DNA of 64,000 nucleotides from Gammaproteobacteria bacterium (GCA_030148485.1 JASBTJ010000040.1:1-64000), one strand, 5' to 3'; counted from the stretch's first letter, positions 43,049 to 52,127 are shown. The notes: generated by a model not told the origin, from the letters alone. Program-made: numbers and translations.

Positions 43049-44221
43049 GTGCAACATCCCAATCACACCGGTCCACGGACCAGCCTGGCGCTCAGACATC
43101 TGCTGGTCCTGGCCACCGGCCTGAACCTGACTATCGCCGGTATTGCCTTGATCTGGGCCGACAGCGCCATCGGCGGGGCCCTCGCTGTGCTGTCCGCCGC
43201 CTTGTGCGCCCTGGCCGCCCGTCAGCATCGGCGCCAACACGAGCAGGTGCTCGCGGCCCTCTGCGCCTGGGAGGAAGGCGACGCCAGCAGCCGCCTGAGT
43301 GCCAAAGGGCTGGCCGAACACACCGCCCTGGCCCTGGCGCTGAACCGCTATGTACGTCACGTGGCCCAGCAGCGCGAACGGACCCGACACTCCAGCGACG
43401 AGCTCGACCACGCCGCGGGCGAGCTGCGCAAGCGGGCCGGCGAACTGGCCGAGGTGGCGGCTGCTCAACACGTTTCCGCCACAGCCACCGCTTCGGCGGT
43501 CGAAGAGCTGAGCGCCAGCGTCAGCGATATCGCCGACCAGAGCGCCACCTTGCGCGAAAAAGCCACCACCACCCAGGACGCCGCCCACACAGGCAATGCC
43601 CACGTCGACACCGTGCACCACGGCCTTGTGCAACTCGTGCAAAGCGCCGAGCAGATCGCCCAGACGTTGGAAATGCTGTCCGGGAAGTCCCAATCCATCG
43701 GCAAGATCACCGAGGTGATCAGCCGTGTATCCGAGCAGACGAACCTGCTTGCGCTGAATGCCTCCATCGAGGCGGCGCGTGCCGGCGCCCACGGTCGCGG
43801 TTTTGCCGTGGTGGCCGACGAGGTACGCGGACTGTCCCACGGGGTAGCCGAATCGGCAGCCGACATCGCCACCACCCTGGAAGACATCCGTCAGGCGATC
43901 GCCAAGAGCAACACGCAGACCCACGACCTGCACGAACAAGCCAATCATTGCGTCGCGGAAGCCAAACGGGCGACCGAGGCGCTTGACGCCATCGATCGTC
44001 ACAGCGCCGATACCCTGGCGGGGGCGGAACAGATCAGCACCGCAACCGAACAACAGAGCGTCGCCAGCCAGGACATTGCCCGACACGTTGCCGAAATCGC
44101 TGATCATGCCGAAACCCAAAGCGACATGGCCAAGGACACCGCCCAGGTGGCCCAGCACCTCGCGAGCCTGGCGTATTCGGTGAAGGATCAGCCCGTCGAT
44201 CGCATCCAAACCGCAGGATAA
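43049..44221 (+). CDS. Methyl-accepting chemotaxis protein without periplasmic domain
   Basis: This 390-residue protein starts at GTG 43049, eight bases after GAGGA. Two adjacent membrane helices ([20 protein letters not shown] and [17 protein letters not shown]) leave almost no periplasmic loop, so sensing must be cytoplasmic, membrane-based or through a partner. The signalling hairpin [40 protein letters not shown] is canonical for CheA/CheW contact. The next gene, 6 bp away, encodes a membrane-anchored helical protein that might be its sensor. Confidence 0.9.
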   Translation: MQHPNHTGPRTSLALRHLLVLATGLNLTIAGIALIWADSAIGGALAVLSAALCALAARQHRRQHEQVLAALCAWEEGDASSRLSAKGLAEHTALALALNRYVRHVAQQRERTRHSSDELDHAAGELRKRAGELAEVAAAQHVSATATASAVEELSASVSDIADQSATLREKATTTQDAAHTGNAHVDTVHHGLVQLVQSAEQIAQTLEMLSGKSQSIGKITEVISRVSEQTNLLALNASIEAARAGAHGRGFAVVADEVRGLSHGVAESAADIATTLEDIRQAIAKSNTQTHDLHEQANHCVAEAKRATEALDAIDRHSADTLAGAEQISTATEQQSVASQDIARHVAEIADHAETQSDMAKDTAQVAQHLASLAYSVKDQPVDRIQTAG

Positions 44222-44227
44222 CCACCG

Positions 44228-45142
44228 ATGATCAGCCCTTGGTTTTCGATTGCCATACCGTTTGCCGCAGTGACCCTGGTTGCCGCTGTCGGCGCCGTCA
44301 GATCGAGTCGGGAACGCCGTAAGCTGCGCGCGTTGCATCATGACGGTGTCACCGCCATCCGGGCATTGCGACAGCTTCTTGAAGACATACAAACCCACCG
44401 CGGCCTGGTCAGCATGCAGCGCAACGGGGCGGACGGCATGGAGCGCCGCATCCACGAGCGCCAAGCGGGCATCGAACGCACCCTACGCGAGGTCGACAGC
44501 CACACACCGGCGGCCATTCTTCCGACCGGTCGCTGGCAACGGACGAAACAGTACTGGGCGCGGATTGCGCAGGACCTGCCGGATTTGTCCGCCGCCGAAA
44601 GCTTTGATCGTCACGGCGCCTTGATTCGCCAGCTGCTGTTCCTTATCCAGGATGTCGCGGACCAAGCCCGCCTCACCGAACTGCCGTCCGATGCAACATC
44701 GACAAACCAGGACAGCATCCTCACCCTGGCCACGACACTGCCGGAAATGGCCGAGGGCATCGGACAGGCGCGCGCCATCGGCGCCGGCGTCGCGGCGGCG
44801 GCGCACTGCTCGAGCGTCGCCCGTATCAGACTGCGTTTTTTACGCCATCAGGTCGCGGATGCCATCGACCAGCTGAGTACCGGGGACGCCCAGTCCCAAC
44901 AGCACGTCGCGGACGCGGTGCGCAAACTGGTCGCCGAGATCGATGCCAAGCTGTTGGCACCGACCCGGCCGGAGATCTCCGCCGAGCACTACTTCCAGAT
45001 CGCTAGCGACGCGCTAAAGGCCATCTACGTTGAATTCGATAGCCGCGGCGCGGCATTGATGCAGCGACTGACGGCGCGCGCACCAAAGGAACGATCCGTC
45101 CCCACTCAGACCTCGGCCCAACAACGCAGCAGGTTCGCGTAA
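44228..45142 (+). CDS. Membrane-anchored NIT-like helical sensor protein
   Basis: This 304-residue protein has one N-terminal membrane helix (WFSIAIPFAAVTLVAAVGAV) followed by long helices. DIQTHRGLVSMQRNG near residue 55 resembles the opening of the nitrate/nitrite-sensing NIT domain (normally LQxERG), and the helical bundle length (about 230 residues) also fits. No output domain is present. Immediate coupling to the chemoreceptor gene suggests a two-protein receptor. It overlaps the convergent oxygenase gene by 37 bp at the 3' end. Confidence 0.65.
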   Translation: MISPWFSIAIPFAAVTLVAAVGAVRSSRERRKLRALHHDGVTAIRALRQLLEDIQTHRGLVSMQRNGADGMERRIHERQAGIERTLREVDSHTPAAILPTGRWQRTKQYWARIAQDLPDLSAAESFDRHGALIRQLLFLIQDVADQARLTELPSDATSTNQDSILTLATTLPEMAEGIGQARAIGAGVAAAAHCSSVARIRLRFLRHQVADAIDQLSTGDAQSQQHVADAVRKLVAEIDAKLLAPTRPEISAEHYFQIASDALKAIYVEFDSRGAALMQRLTARAPKERSVPTQTSAQQRSRFA

Positions 45143-45780
45143 CTTCGATCGATCCGCTGGGTATGGGACTCGCCTGGCGCGGTACGCAGCAGGTGCTCAC
45201 GGGCCAGATCCAGATCGTGCAATAGCTCGCGCTGCGCCGGGTCGCGCACCAGGCTCTGAATCCAGGTCACTGCCACGAGGCGTTCACCGCGTGTCACCTC
45301 GGCGACGTGATGCAGACTGGACGACGGATAGATCACCGCATCGCCCGCATTGAGCTTGACCTGCTTGTCGCCGAAACTGGTCCGGATCACCAGCTCGCCG
45401 CCGTCGTAGCTGTCCGGTGCGCTCAGGAACACCGTCATCGACACGTCGGAGCGGAAGCGCGGACCACTGCCTCCCATCACCGGGTCGTCCACATGGTCGC
45501 CGTAGCGCATGCCCGCCTGGTATCGGGCAAAGATGAAGTCCGCCACCTTGTTCGGCAACGCCGCGCTCTTGAAGGTGCTGTCGTGTCCCAAGGCGGTCAT
45601 CAGGATCCGATACAACAACTGCAGCTTGTCCGGATCCACCGCCAGTTCTTCGTTCCGCTTGACCTGGGCGGCGGCCATGCCGGCGGTGAGCTTGCCATCG
45701 ACAAAGCGTGCACCCTCCAGCACCGAGAGGATCTTCTGCACGAAGGCGTCATTCAACAGTTGCGGGATTTCGATCAGCAT
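45106..45780 (-). CDS. PKHD-type Fe(II)/2-oxoglutarate hydroxylase
   Basis: This 224-residue protein starts at ATG 45780. Iron ligands appear as YGDHVDDPVMGG (H and D) near residue 97 and SSSLHHVAEV near 155, with RGERLVAVTWIQS carrying the 2-oxoglutarate arginine. It matches the PiuC/YbiX family of PKHD hydroxylases found beside iron-uptake genes in other bacteria; no TonB receptor is adjacent here. The ribosome site is weak. Confidence 0.92.
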   Translation of the reverse strand: MLIEIPQLLNDAFVQKILSVLEGARFVDGKLTAGMAAAQVKRNEELAVDPDKLQLLYRILMTALGHDSTFKSAALPNKVADFIFARYQAGMRYGDHVDDPVMGGSGPRFRSDVSMTVFLSAPDSYDGGELVIRTSFGDKQVKLNAGDAVIYPSSSLHHVAEVTRGERLVAVTWIQSLVRDPAQRELLHDLDLAREHLLRTAPGESHTQRIDRSYANLLRCWAEV

Positions 45781-45889
45781 GGAATTAAGATGATGCAAGC
45801 AGGGGTTATTGCAACTCGGCGGGCATGCCGGCTTTGCTAAGATAGCGCCCTCTTTGGAACCGCCAAGGCGCAACGTTCATACCCGAGCC

Positions 45890-46477
45890 ATGATACTGAA
45901 GCTGATTGTCGACGACCAATTGTACGAACTGAACGTACCGCCAGGACTGCTTGAGCAGGCCGAGGACTTTTTCGCCAAGATGGACCGGGACATGGACGCC
46001 GGCTGGCAGATGGGGCGCGAATGGGTGGAATCGCCCGACCTGCACCAGCGGATACAGATTGCCGCCAACAAACTGTTCACCACCCTGGAAAACGACAACC
46101 ATGATCTGGGCCGACTGATGGCCGGCTACATCGTGTCGCGTATGCCGGACGTAGCGGCCATCGAGATCAGTGCCACCACCGAGATCGGCGACATTGCGAT
46201 CCGTCGCAACGAACCCGACGCCAGGCCCGAGACCGTGGCGCCGGCGCCCGCCGCGCCCGCCGGCCCGGCGCCCCGCGGCCTGACCAAGATGGCGGCCATG
46301 GCGCAGGCCGGCAAGGACGTCACCCAGGTGTTCCGCTCCGGCAAGCAATGGAAGTTTTCGCTCTACAACCACAGCACCGGCCAGTGGGAGGAATCCCCCG
46401 CCATCTCCGACAAGGCGCAAGCGGAGGCCATGCGTGACTTCGCCTTCAAGAAACGCTTCGAGGAACTGTGTGGCTGA
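45890..46477 (+). CDS. Conserved hypothetical protein
   Basis: This 195-residue protein starts at ATG 45890 (MILKLIVDDQLYELNVPPGLLEQAEDFFAKMDRDMDAGWQMGREW). The N-terminal part is a compact helical/strand domain, the centre an Ala/Pro linker (PETVAPAPAAPAGPAP), and the C-terminal part (FRSGKQWKFSLYNHSTGQWEESPAISDKAQAEAMRDFAFKKRFEEL) may form a small second domain. No family recognised. It is divergent from the PKHD gene and ends at a terminator-like hairpin. Confidence 0.75.
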   Translation: MILKLIVDDQLYELNVPPGLLEQAEDFFAKMDRDMDAGWQMGREWVESPDLHQRIQIAANKLFTTLENDNHDLGRLMAGYIVSRMPDVAAIEISATTEIGDIAIRRNEPDARPETVAPAPAAPAGPAPRGLTKMAAMAQAGKDVTQVFRSGKQWKFSLYNHSTGQWEESPAISDKAQAEAMRDFAFKKRFEELCG

Positions 46478-46503
46478 CCTGCTAAGGCGCGGGAAGGTGT
46501 CGC

Positions 46504-46532
46504 CAAAATCGGTCACGGCAAGTGGCCGATTT
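46504..46532. terminator. Terminator-like hairpin after 46477
   Basis: Arms AAAATCGGTCAC (46504-46515) and GTGGCCGATTTT (46521-46532) pair with one G-U, loop GGCAA. The T-run lies within the 3' arm. Works in either direction. Confidence 0.65.
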
Positions 46533-46533
46533 T

Positions 46534-46606
46534 GAAGCAAGCGGCAAACCGCGTTTGCAGCGCAGCGTGTACCTAGAAGTCCAGGATGGACTTTATTCAG
46601 CGCTTC
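46534..46606 (-). repeat. Interspersed repeat, copy B (inverted)
   Basis: Read on the minus strand it begins GAAGCGCTGAATAAAGTCC and ends GCTTGCTTC, matching copy A at 42693-42765. Copies A and B are inverted and enclose 3.8 kb (chemoreceptor to 46477). In each case the element is followed, in its own direction, by a terminator-like hairpin. Confidence 0.8.
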
Positions 46607-46644
46607 TCTAAAGTTCCGACGCCCCGACAACGAGCAACACCCTT

Positions 46645-47016
46645 ATGGCGCAACTGGAATCCGTGACCGCCCCGCTGGTGATCCGCTTTGGCGACGGCAG
46701 CGAGAAAGTCGTTGCCGCGGCCTTCGAGCACCCACTCGGGGTGCTCTACCTGGACCTGTTCTGGCATCAACGCCAGCCACAGGAGGCCGCCCATTTGCTG
46801 CGCGGTGAACTGACCGGGGACGGACCCTGGCGCGTCGGCGACGCCCGTATCCGCCTACTCGGTTGCCACAACACGGATCCCCATCTGATGGACCAGTTCG
46901 GACCCTGGCGGCAATACCTCGAGCAGCACGGCGAGGACTACCCGCCGCCGGCCCAGATTCGTGACATCGCCGCCCGGCTCGGCGCCAAGCTCGTCGCGCC
47001 CGTCACCGGGGAGTAA
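46645..47016 (+). CDS. Conserved hypothetical protein
   Basis: This 123-residue protein (MAQLESVTAPLVIRFGDGSEKVVAAAFEHPLGVLYLDLFWHQ, then DARIRLLGCHNTDPHLMDQFGPWRQYLE) is probably a small alpha/beta cytoplasmic domain. One cysteine (LGCHNT) and two nearby histidines could bind a metal. No family recognised. It precedes the glycosyltransferase by 112 bp in the same direction. Confidence 0.7.
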   Translation: MAQLESVTAPLVIRFGDGSEKVVAAAFEHPLGVLYLDLFWHQRQPQEAAHLLRGELTGDGPWRVGDARIRLLGCHNTDPHLMDQFGPWRQYLEQHGEDYPPPAQIRDIAARLGAKLVAPVTGE

Positions 47017-47128
47017 CCACCGCCAAAGCACCAGGCCGTCTGGCGCGACGAACAATGGCAGCACCGCCGTCATCAATACTTAACGAAACTGTCTTTGAAT
47101 GGTTCGATCGTCAGCAAGACCATCGGCC

Positions 47129-48325
47129 ATGCGCATCCTCAAACTATCGGACGTCTACTTCCCCCGGGTCAACGGCGTCTCGACGGCCATTCGCACCTTC
47201 GCCCGGGAGTTCGTTTCCGCCGGGCACCAGGTCCAACTGGTCGCCCCGAGCTATCCGCAAGCGGCGCCGACCGAGCCCTTTCCCATCACCCGGCTGTCTG
47301 CCCGCACGCTGCCGTTGGACCCCGAGGACAAGCTGATCACCGGCCGCGCCGCCCGCGGTCTGGCCGCGCAATTGCGTGCCTCCGACTACGATCTGATCCA
47401 CATCCATACCCCTTTTCGCGCCCATTACCTCGGCGTGCAACTGGCTCGACGCTGGAACCTGCCGGTGGTGGAGACCTATCACACCTATTTCGAACAGTAT
47501 CTGGGCAAATACCTGCCGTGGCTGCCGGGGGGGTTGCTACGGTTGGCGGCACGACGTTTTTCCGTGTCCCAGGCCGACGCCGTGGATGCCCTGGTCGTCC
47601 CCAGTCAACCCATGCTGGACGTGTTACGCGGCTATGGTGTGCGCGCTCGCGCCGAGGTAATCCCCACCGGGCTTCCGGACGACGAGCTACCCGATGGCGA
47701 CGGCGCACGGTTTCGGGAGCGGCACGGCATCGGCCGGGACCGGGCAGTGCTGTTGTACGTCGGTCGCGTCGCCCATGAAAAGAACATCGACTTCCTGATC
47801 GGGGTCACCGAGCGGCTGCGCCATTCCCATCCCGACATCCTGTTGGTGATCGCCGGCGAAGGTCCGGCGACACACGCATTGCAGCGCAAGGTGTCCAGCG
47901 GCGGCCTGCACGCCCATGTGCGTTTCATCGGTTACCTGGATCGCGGTCAGGAACTGGCCGATTGCTACGCCTGCGGAGACATGTTCGTGTTCGCCTCGGA
48001 CACCGAGACACAGGGGCTGGTCCTGCTTGAGGCGATGAAGCTCGGCACCCCGGTGGTTACGACGGCGGTGATGGGCACGGCGGCGCTCATGGCGGATCGC
48101 CGAGGCGGCCTGGTGGCCGAACGCGACGAAGACCATTTTGCGGACCAGTGTCGGGTCTTGCTCGACAACCCGACCGAGCGACAGCGCCTGGCAAGAGAGG
48201 CCCGCCGCAAGGCCATCGACTGGGGCGCCCCCGCCATGGCCGCCCGCCTGCTGACCTTGTACGAGGAAATCACGCGGGACCATCGGAATACGATCCAAGT
48301 TCCCAGGACGAAGAGCGAACCGTGA
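47129..48325 (+). CDS. GT4-family glycosyltransferase
   Basis: This 398-residue protein starts at ATG 47129 (MRILKLSDVYFPRVNGVSTAIRTFAREF, the usual GT4 beginning); an ATG ten codons earlier is less likely. The Rossmann-like C-terminal half has LLYVGRVAHEKNIDFLIGVTERL and the donor motif ETQGLVLLEAMKLGTPVVTTAVMG with the EX7E glutamates. It probably transfers a sugar to a lipid or glycan (alpha-mannosyl/glucosyl-diacylglycerol type enzymes share this start). The acceptor is unknown. Confidence 0.9.
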   Translation: MRILKLSDVYFPRVNGVSTAIRTFAREFVSAGHQVQLVAPSYPQAAPTEPFPITRLSARTLPLDPEDKLITGRAARGLAAQLRASDYDLIHIHTPFRAHYLGVQLARRWNLPVVETYHTYFEQYLGKYLPWLPGGLLRLAARRFSVSQADAVDALVVPSQPMLDVLRGYGVRARAEVIPTGLPDDELPDGDGARFRERHGIGRDRAVLLYVGRVAHEKNIDFLIGVTERLRHSHPDILLVIAGEGPATHALQRKVSSGGLHAHVRFIGYLDRGQELADCYACGDMFVFASDTETQGLVLLEAMKLGTPVVTTAVMGTAALMADRRGGLVAERDEDHFADQCRVLLDNPTERQRLAREARRKAIDWGAPAMAARLLTLYEEITRDHRNTIQVPRTKSEP

Positions 48326-48464
48326 CTCTCTGCGCTGGGCGACTGCGCCGCCCCTCACAGAACCGGCAGACGACCGGGATCGCCGCTTCATACATCCCTA
48401 AGCTGATCGCATACAGCAATAATCACACACAAATCGGGTGCGGCGAGCACGCTGGGGGAAACAC

Positions 48465-48896
48465 ATGAAGCACGTCTACCACTATGGCAAACGGGTGACC
48501 CGCTCATTGGCCGTGGCAACCCTGGTAGCCGGCCTGACCACCGGCTGCGAACCAATCACCATGACCATGATGAGCATCGGCGCCAGCGCCGGCGTCTCGC
48601 ATACCCTGGGCGGCATGATCTACCGCACCTTCACCGCCTCGCAGCGCACCGTCAAACGCGCCAGCATGCGGGCACTGCGCGACATGGGCATCGAGATCGT
48701 CGGCACCGAAATCAACAAGGACGGTGAAACAGTGATCCTGGCCAAGGCACGGGACCGGGACATCGAGATACTGCTCGAACCGCTGACACCGCGCACCACC
48801 CGGATGCGGGCCATCGCCAGTAACGGCCTGCTCAAGGACAGCGCAACGGCCACCGAGATCGTTCTGCAGACCGAACGTGTCATGGCCGGTGCCTGA
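48465..48896 (+). CDS. DUF3568-type lipoprotein
   Basis: This 143-residue protein starts at ATG 48465 behind GGGGGAA. It has a lipoprotein signal with lipobox LTTGC near residue 28, then a short domain (RTVKRASMRALRDMGIEIVGTEINKDGETVILAKARDRDIEILLEPLTPRTTRMRAIAS) like the DUF3568 group of small exported proteins. Membrane-anchored in the periplasm. Function unknown. Followed by two hairpins. Confidence 0.78.
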   Translation: MKHVYHYGKRVTRSLAVATLVAGLTTGCEPITMTMMSIGASAGVSHTLGGMIYRTFTASQRTVKRASMRALRDMGIEIVGTEINKDGETVILAKARDRDIEILLEPLTPRTTRMRAIASNGLLKDSATATEIVLQTERVMAGA

Positions 48897-48975
48897 CCAC
48901 CCCTCACGGAGGCACGGCTGAGGAACACCCCTGGCAAAGCCACCATGCAGCCGCCATGACCCTGGGCGTAACCTT

Positions 48976-49003
48976 GGCGTTCGCCAGCCCGCTGGCGAAC
49001 GCC
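48976..49003. other. Perfect 13-bp hairpin in the 3' region of the lipoprotein gene
   Basis: Exact arms GGCGTTCGCCAGC (48976-48988) and GCTGGCGAACGCC (48991-49003) around CC. There is no T-run. It may stabilise the mRNA or be a remnant of a mobile repeat. Confidence 0.5.
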
Positions 49004-49092
49004 GGCTTGACCGGAGCCCAGCTAGGAAACGGCCGCGGTCTGGCCAAAGGGCGGACCAAATAGACAACCCCACAAAGGTAGTGCTGTGCACT

Positions 49093-49118
49093 GGGTCACC
49101 CACGGGTGACCCTTTTTT
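49093..49118 (+). terminator. Rho-independent terminator
   Basis: Arms GGGTCACCC (49093-49101) and GGGTGACCC (49104-49112) with T-run 49113-49118. It closes the transcript of the lipoprotein gene about 200 bp after its stop codon. Confidence 0.85.
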
Positions 49119-49929
49119 ATGCCTGCGATACCGCGACCCCGGACAGGGAGTCCACGGATTGCTGCGCGGCGATCACGTCGCGCCAGCATAAGAGTTCGAC
49201 CTTGCCGTCGTGGCGCTCCACCAGGGCGGTGTGGCTTTCCACCCAATCGCCGCAATTGAGATACTGCACGCCATCGACGTCGCGTATCTCGGCACGGTGG
49301 ATATGGCCGCACACCACGCCATCCAGATCCCGCTCGCGGGCCTCGCGCGCGACCGCTTCTTCGAAATCGCAAATATAATTCACCGCGTTCTTGACCTTGT
49401 GCTTCAGATAGCCGGCCAAGGACCAGTAACCCAATCCCAGGCGGTTACGCACCCGGTTGATCCACCGGTTGCAGTACAGCAGCAGGTCGTATGCGTGGCT
49501 GCCCAGCTTCGCAAGCCAGGGACTGCATTGCACGACACTGTCGAAGGCGTCGCCGTGCAGTACCAGAAAACGTCGCCCGTCCTTCAGCTCATGCACCACT
49601 TCATCGTGGATCGCGATATTGCCGAACTCCATGCCCTCGTAGGCGCGGAACAACTCGTCGTGGTTGCCCGGGACGAATACTACCCGGGTGTCGTGCTTGG
49701 CCTTGCCGAGCAACGACCGCACCACATTGTTATGCGCCTGCGGCCAGTACAGGCTGCGTTTCATGCTCCATATATCGACGATGTCGCCCACCAGATAGAG
49801 CGTCTCGCATTCAACGCTATGCAGAAAATCCAGTAACAGCTCAGCGCTGCAGCCGCGAAAGCCCAGGTGTACGTCGGATATCCAGATGGTGCGAAACCGC
49901 AACGGTTTCATGCGTTCGACCGTGCCCAT
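49117..49929 (-). CDS. LpxH-like metallophosphoesterase
   Basis: This 270-residue calcineurin-type phosphoesterase has metal ligands in ISDVHLGFRG, LVGDIVDIW, PGNHDELFR, LHGDAFD and CGHIHRAEI. It is related to UDP-2,3-diacylglucosamine hydrolase but longer at the C-terminus, like the UDP-diacylglucosamine diphosphatase-related group found beside glycosyltransferases. The glycosyltransferase at 47129 is nearby. ATG at 49929 follows GGGGAG by eight bases. Confidence 0.88.
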   Translation of the reverse strand: MGTVERMKPLRFRTIWISDVHLGFRGCSAELLLDFLHSVECETLYLVGDIVDIWSMKRSLYWPQAHNNVVRSLLGKAKHDTRVVFVPGNHDELFRAYEGMEFGNIAIHDEVVHELKDGRRFLVLHGDAFDSVVQCSPWLAKLGSHAYDLLLYCNRWINRVRNRLGLGYWSLAGYLKHKVKNAVNYICDFEEAVAREARERDLDGVVCGHIHRAEIRDVDGVQYLNCGDWVESHTALVERHDGKVELLCWRDVIAAQQSVDSLSGVAVSQA

Positions 49930-50011
49930 GGTGATGTCTCCCCGCAGAGGTACGGGGCAAGCATGGCCGGCGTAGGTGTCAGTTCGGTTGCCGGGCGATG
50001 AAGCTTGCGTG

Positions 50012-50389
50012 TCAGTCGGCGGATAGCACGGACAGCGCCGCTTCGACCTTGGCTTCGGTCACCGGAAAAGCGATGGCGGCATGAATCGGCGCCCGTTCCT
50101 GAAGCTTACCCAGTTTGTCCGCGTGCTCGGGAAAGTGGAAGACAATCAATTTGACGTGCGGATGTTTTTGCAGAATCGCAAACAAGGTTTCCAGATTCGA
50201 ACTGCGATCGCGAAAATCCGACTGCACATTGAACTCGGCGACGATCACGTCGGGTATGGTTTTCTTGAGATAGGTACGCGCCTTGCGCTGGGAATTGGCG
50301 ATATCCACCGCGTAGCCGAAGCGCTGATACAGTGACATCAGATTGGGATAGCCACCCAGCTCAACAATTGCCAACAAGCGCCTGCTCAA
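50012..50389 (-). CDS. Receiver-like protein with altered phosphorylation site
   Basis: This 125-residue protein has CheY-like topology (MSRRLLAIVELGGYPNLMSLYQRFGYAVDIANSQRKARTYLKKTIPDVIVAEFNVQ). The strand-3 position expected to hold the phosphorylated aspartate reads VIVAEFN and the N-terminal acidic pair is reduced to a glutamate, so it is probably a pseudo-receiver. Its start overlaps the preceding oxygenase gene by four bases, indicating coupled translation and a possible joint role. No family name recognised. Confidence 0.7.
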   Translation of the reverse strand: MSRRLLAIVELGGYPNLMSLYQRFGYAVDIANSQRKARTYLKKTIPDVIVAEFNVQSDFRDRSSNLETLFAILQKHPHVKLIVFHFPEHADKLGKLQERAPIHAAIAFPVTEAKVEAALSVLSAD

Positions 50390-51003
50390 CGGAACACCAC
50401 CAAGGTGGTGGCCATGTACTTGACGCCTTCACGCAACTCGGCGGCACGGTGCTCATGGGTCCAGAAGGGGGGAAACAACAGCATCTTGCCCTGTTCCGGT
50501 TTGACCGCCACATCCTGATAGAGAAACTCTGTCTCACCGCCAGGCCCGGGCACGTCGTTCAGATACCAGATGGCCACCAGCTGGCGATCCGCGAACTGGT
50601 GACTGCCACCATCGATGTGCCAATGGTAGAACTCGCCCGGCTGGTAACGCTGGACCTGATAACCCAGATCCTTGAAAGGGCCGCTGAAAAAGGGATAGCT
50701 GTCGCGAAACTCCGCCAAGGCGGCACCCATGCAGCGGAAGAACAACTGATCGATATCCTGCCAATCGGGCTTGTCGCTCACCACCAGGTCCATGGTGCGC
50801 TTGATGCCGCTGTCCTCGTTGCCCTGTTGCCCGATGACGCCCTTGCGCTGCTGCTCGGGGTTGGCTTCGAAACGGCGAATGATCTCTTCACACCAATCCG
50901 CGGGAATGGTGTTGGGGCGTTCAAAGATGAAACTGCCCGGCTTGACCTCGCGAAAGGTTTTCAGCGGCGTTACCGCACGTTCGATGGGAAAAGGATTGGG
51001 CAT
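50386..51003 (-). CDS. Prolyl-4-hydroxylase-like Fe(II)/2-oxoglutarate oxygenase
   Basis: This 205-residue protein has an iron site FYHWHIDGGSH near residue 125 (HxD) and PPFWTHEHRAAELREGVKYMATTLVVF (distal H and 2-oxoglutarate-binding basic residue) near 180. The fold is that of the P4H-type oxygenases. Translationally coupled to the pseudo-receiver gene. The target could be a protein proline or another residue, but nothing here identifies it. Confidence 0.87.
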   Translation of the reverse strand: MPNPFPIERAVTPLKTFREVKPGSFIFERPNTIPADWCEEIIRRFEANPEQQRKGVIGQQGNEDSGIKRTMDLVVSDKPDWQDIDQLFFRCMGAALAEFRDSYPFFSGPFKDLGYQVQRYQPGEFYHWHIDGGSHQFADRQLVAIWYLNDVPGPGGETEFLYQDVAVKPEQGKMLLFPPFWTHEHRAAELREGVKYMATTLVVFR

Positions 51004-51074
51004 GGGTAGTCGAGGCCTTGGTGTAACCGGCCGTCATTATCGCCGAAGCACCCCCGGCACCCCAAGCATCAAGG

Positions 51075-52127
51075 CTACAGGCTGTTGGCCCGGACCCGTT
51101 CCGCGATGCGGCCGGCGGCGGTCGGGCCATGCGCCCGGTGCAAGGCCACCAGATCCGCGGCCAGGGCGGCAAAATGCCGGGCACCACGACCGGCGATCTC
51201 TCGCAAAGGCTCCGGCTCGTTGTCCACCAGCCATTGCCGGTAGGCCGCGTCGAAGGCCGGAAACAATTGCCGGCGCATCGCGCTGAGGTTGCCGGCAAAG
51301 AAGTGGATCGACGCCGCCCGGTTGGTCGCCGCCAGCATCGGCAGAGTGCGGGTGCAATCGGCCAGGTGATCCCGCACGGCACGGGCCATCAACTCTGCCG
51401 GGGTGTGGGCGAGATCCAGCAGCATGTCGTTCCAGCGCCACCCCAGCCGCTGCCCGGCGAGATACTCGCCGATCTCGTGCTCGCGCGCCGCAGCCAGCTC
51501 GTTGTCGGTCATGCGATCGAGCGCGGTCTCCACGTCGTCGTCGAAGGGATAGCACGCCAGGGCCCTGGCCAGCGCATTGCGCGGGCGGCTCCAGCGCCAG
51601 GATTCCAGCTTTTCCCACAGATAGCGTCGCAAGGACTCCCGCCGCAGGAAAATGGTCTTCCCGACGTTCATCGCCGGCGGCGCGTTCAGGCAACGTACCA
51701 GCTCGCGACCGGACAGCCACAGCTCGAACCCGTCCACCGGTTTCTCCCGGGCTTCCAGTTCCGCCAGGAAAAAGTGTGGCCGCGCACCGTGCACCAGTCC
51801 GGCGCTGTACACCAGCCGGAAAGGCTCGAGCGCGGCATTGATGGCCTGGCTGTCAAAGGCGTCGAAATGCCGTTCTCCCACCCGTACCGATGCGAAATCC
51901 TGCTCCGCCACATCACCCCACAGCGCCTCCCTCGCCACCAGCCAGTCCCCCACCTCGTCCTTGCTCAGATGCGCGTCAAACGGCAGTCCCCGCTCCCAGC
52001 GGTAGAACTCGCGCATTTTCATCAGGTAGGTACACATGCCGTAGTCGGCGCCGTGACGGGCGTCGGCGATATGGCAGTTATGACGTACGCTGTCGATCAG
52101 GGACTCGGGCGGAATGCTCGTCACCAT
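51075..52127 (-). CDS. Sfum_1244-family conserved protein
   Basis: This 350-residue protein starts at ATG 52127 (MVTSIPPESLIDSVRHNCHIADARHGADYGMCTYLMKMREFYRWE). The HNCHIADARHGADYGMCTYL motif is the hallmark I recall for the Sfum_1244 family. His, Cys and Asp residues there could bind metal. No known function. It is followed after 71 bp by the P4H-like gene on the same strand. Confidence 0.78.
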   Translation of the reverse strand: MVTSIPPESLIDSVRHNCHIADARHGADYGMCTYLMKMREFYRWERGLPFDAHLSKDEVGDWLVAREALWGDVAEQDFASVRVGERHFDAFDSQAINAALEPFRLVYSAGLVHGARPHFFLAELEAREKPVDGFELWLSGRELVRCLNAPPAMNVGKTIFLRRESLRRYLWEKLESWRWSRPRNALARALACYPFDDDVETALDRMTDNELAAAREHEIGEYLAGQRLGWRWNDMLLDLAHTPAELMARAVRDHLADCTRTLPMLAATNRAASIHFFAGNLSAMRRQLFPAFDAAYRQWLVDNEPEPLREIAGRGARHFAALAADLVALHRAHGPTAAGRIAERVRANSL

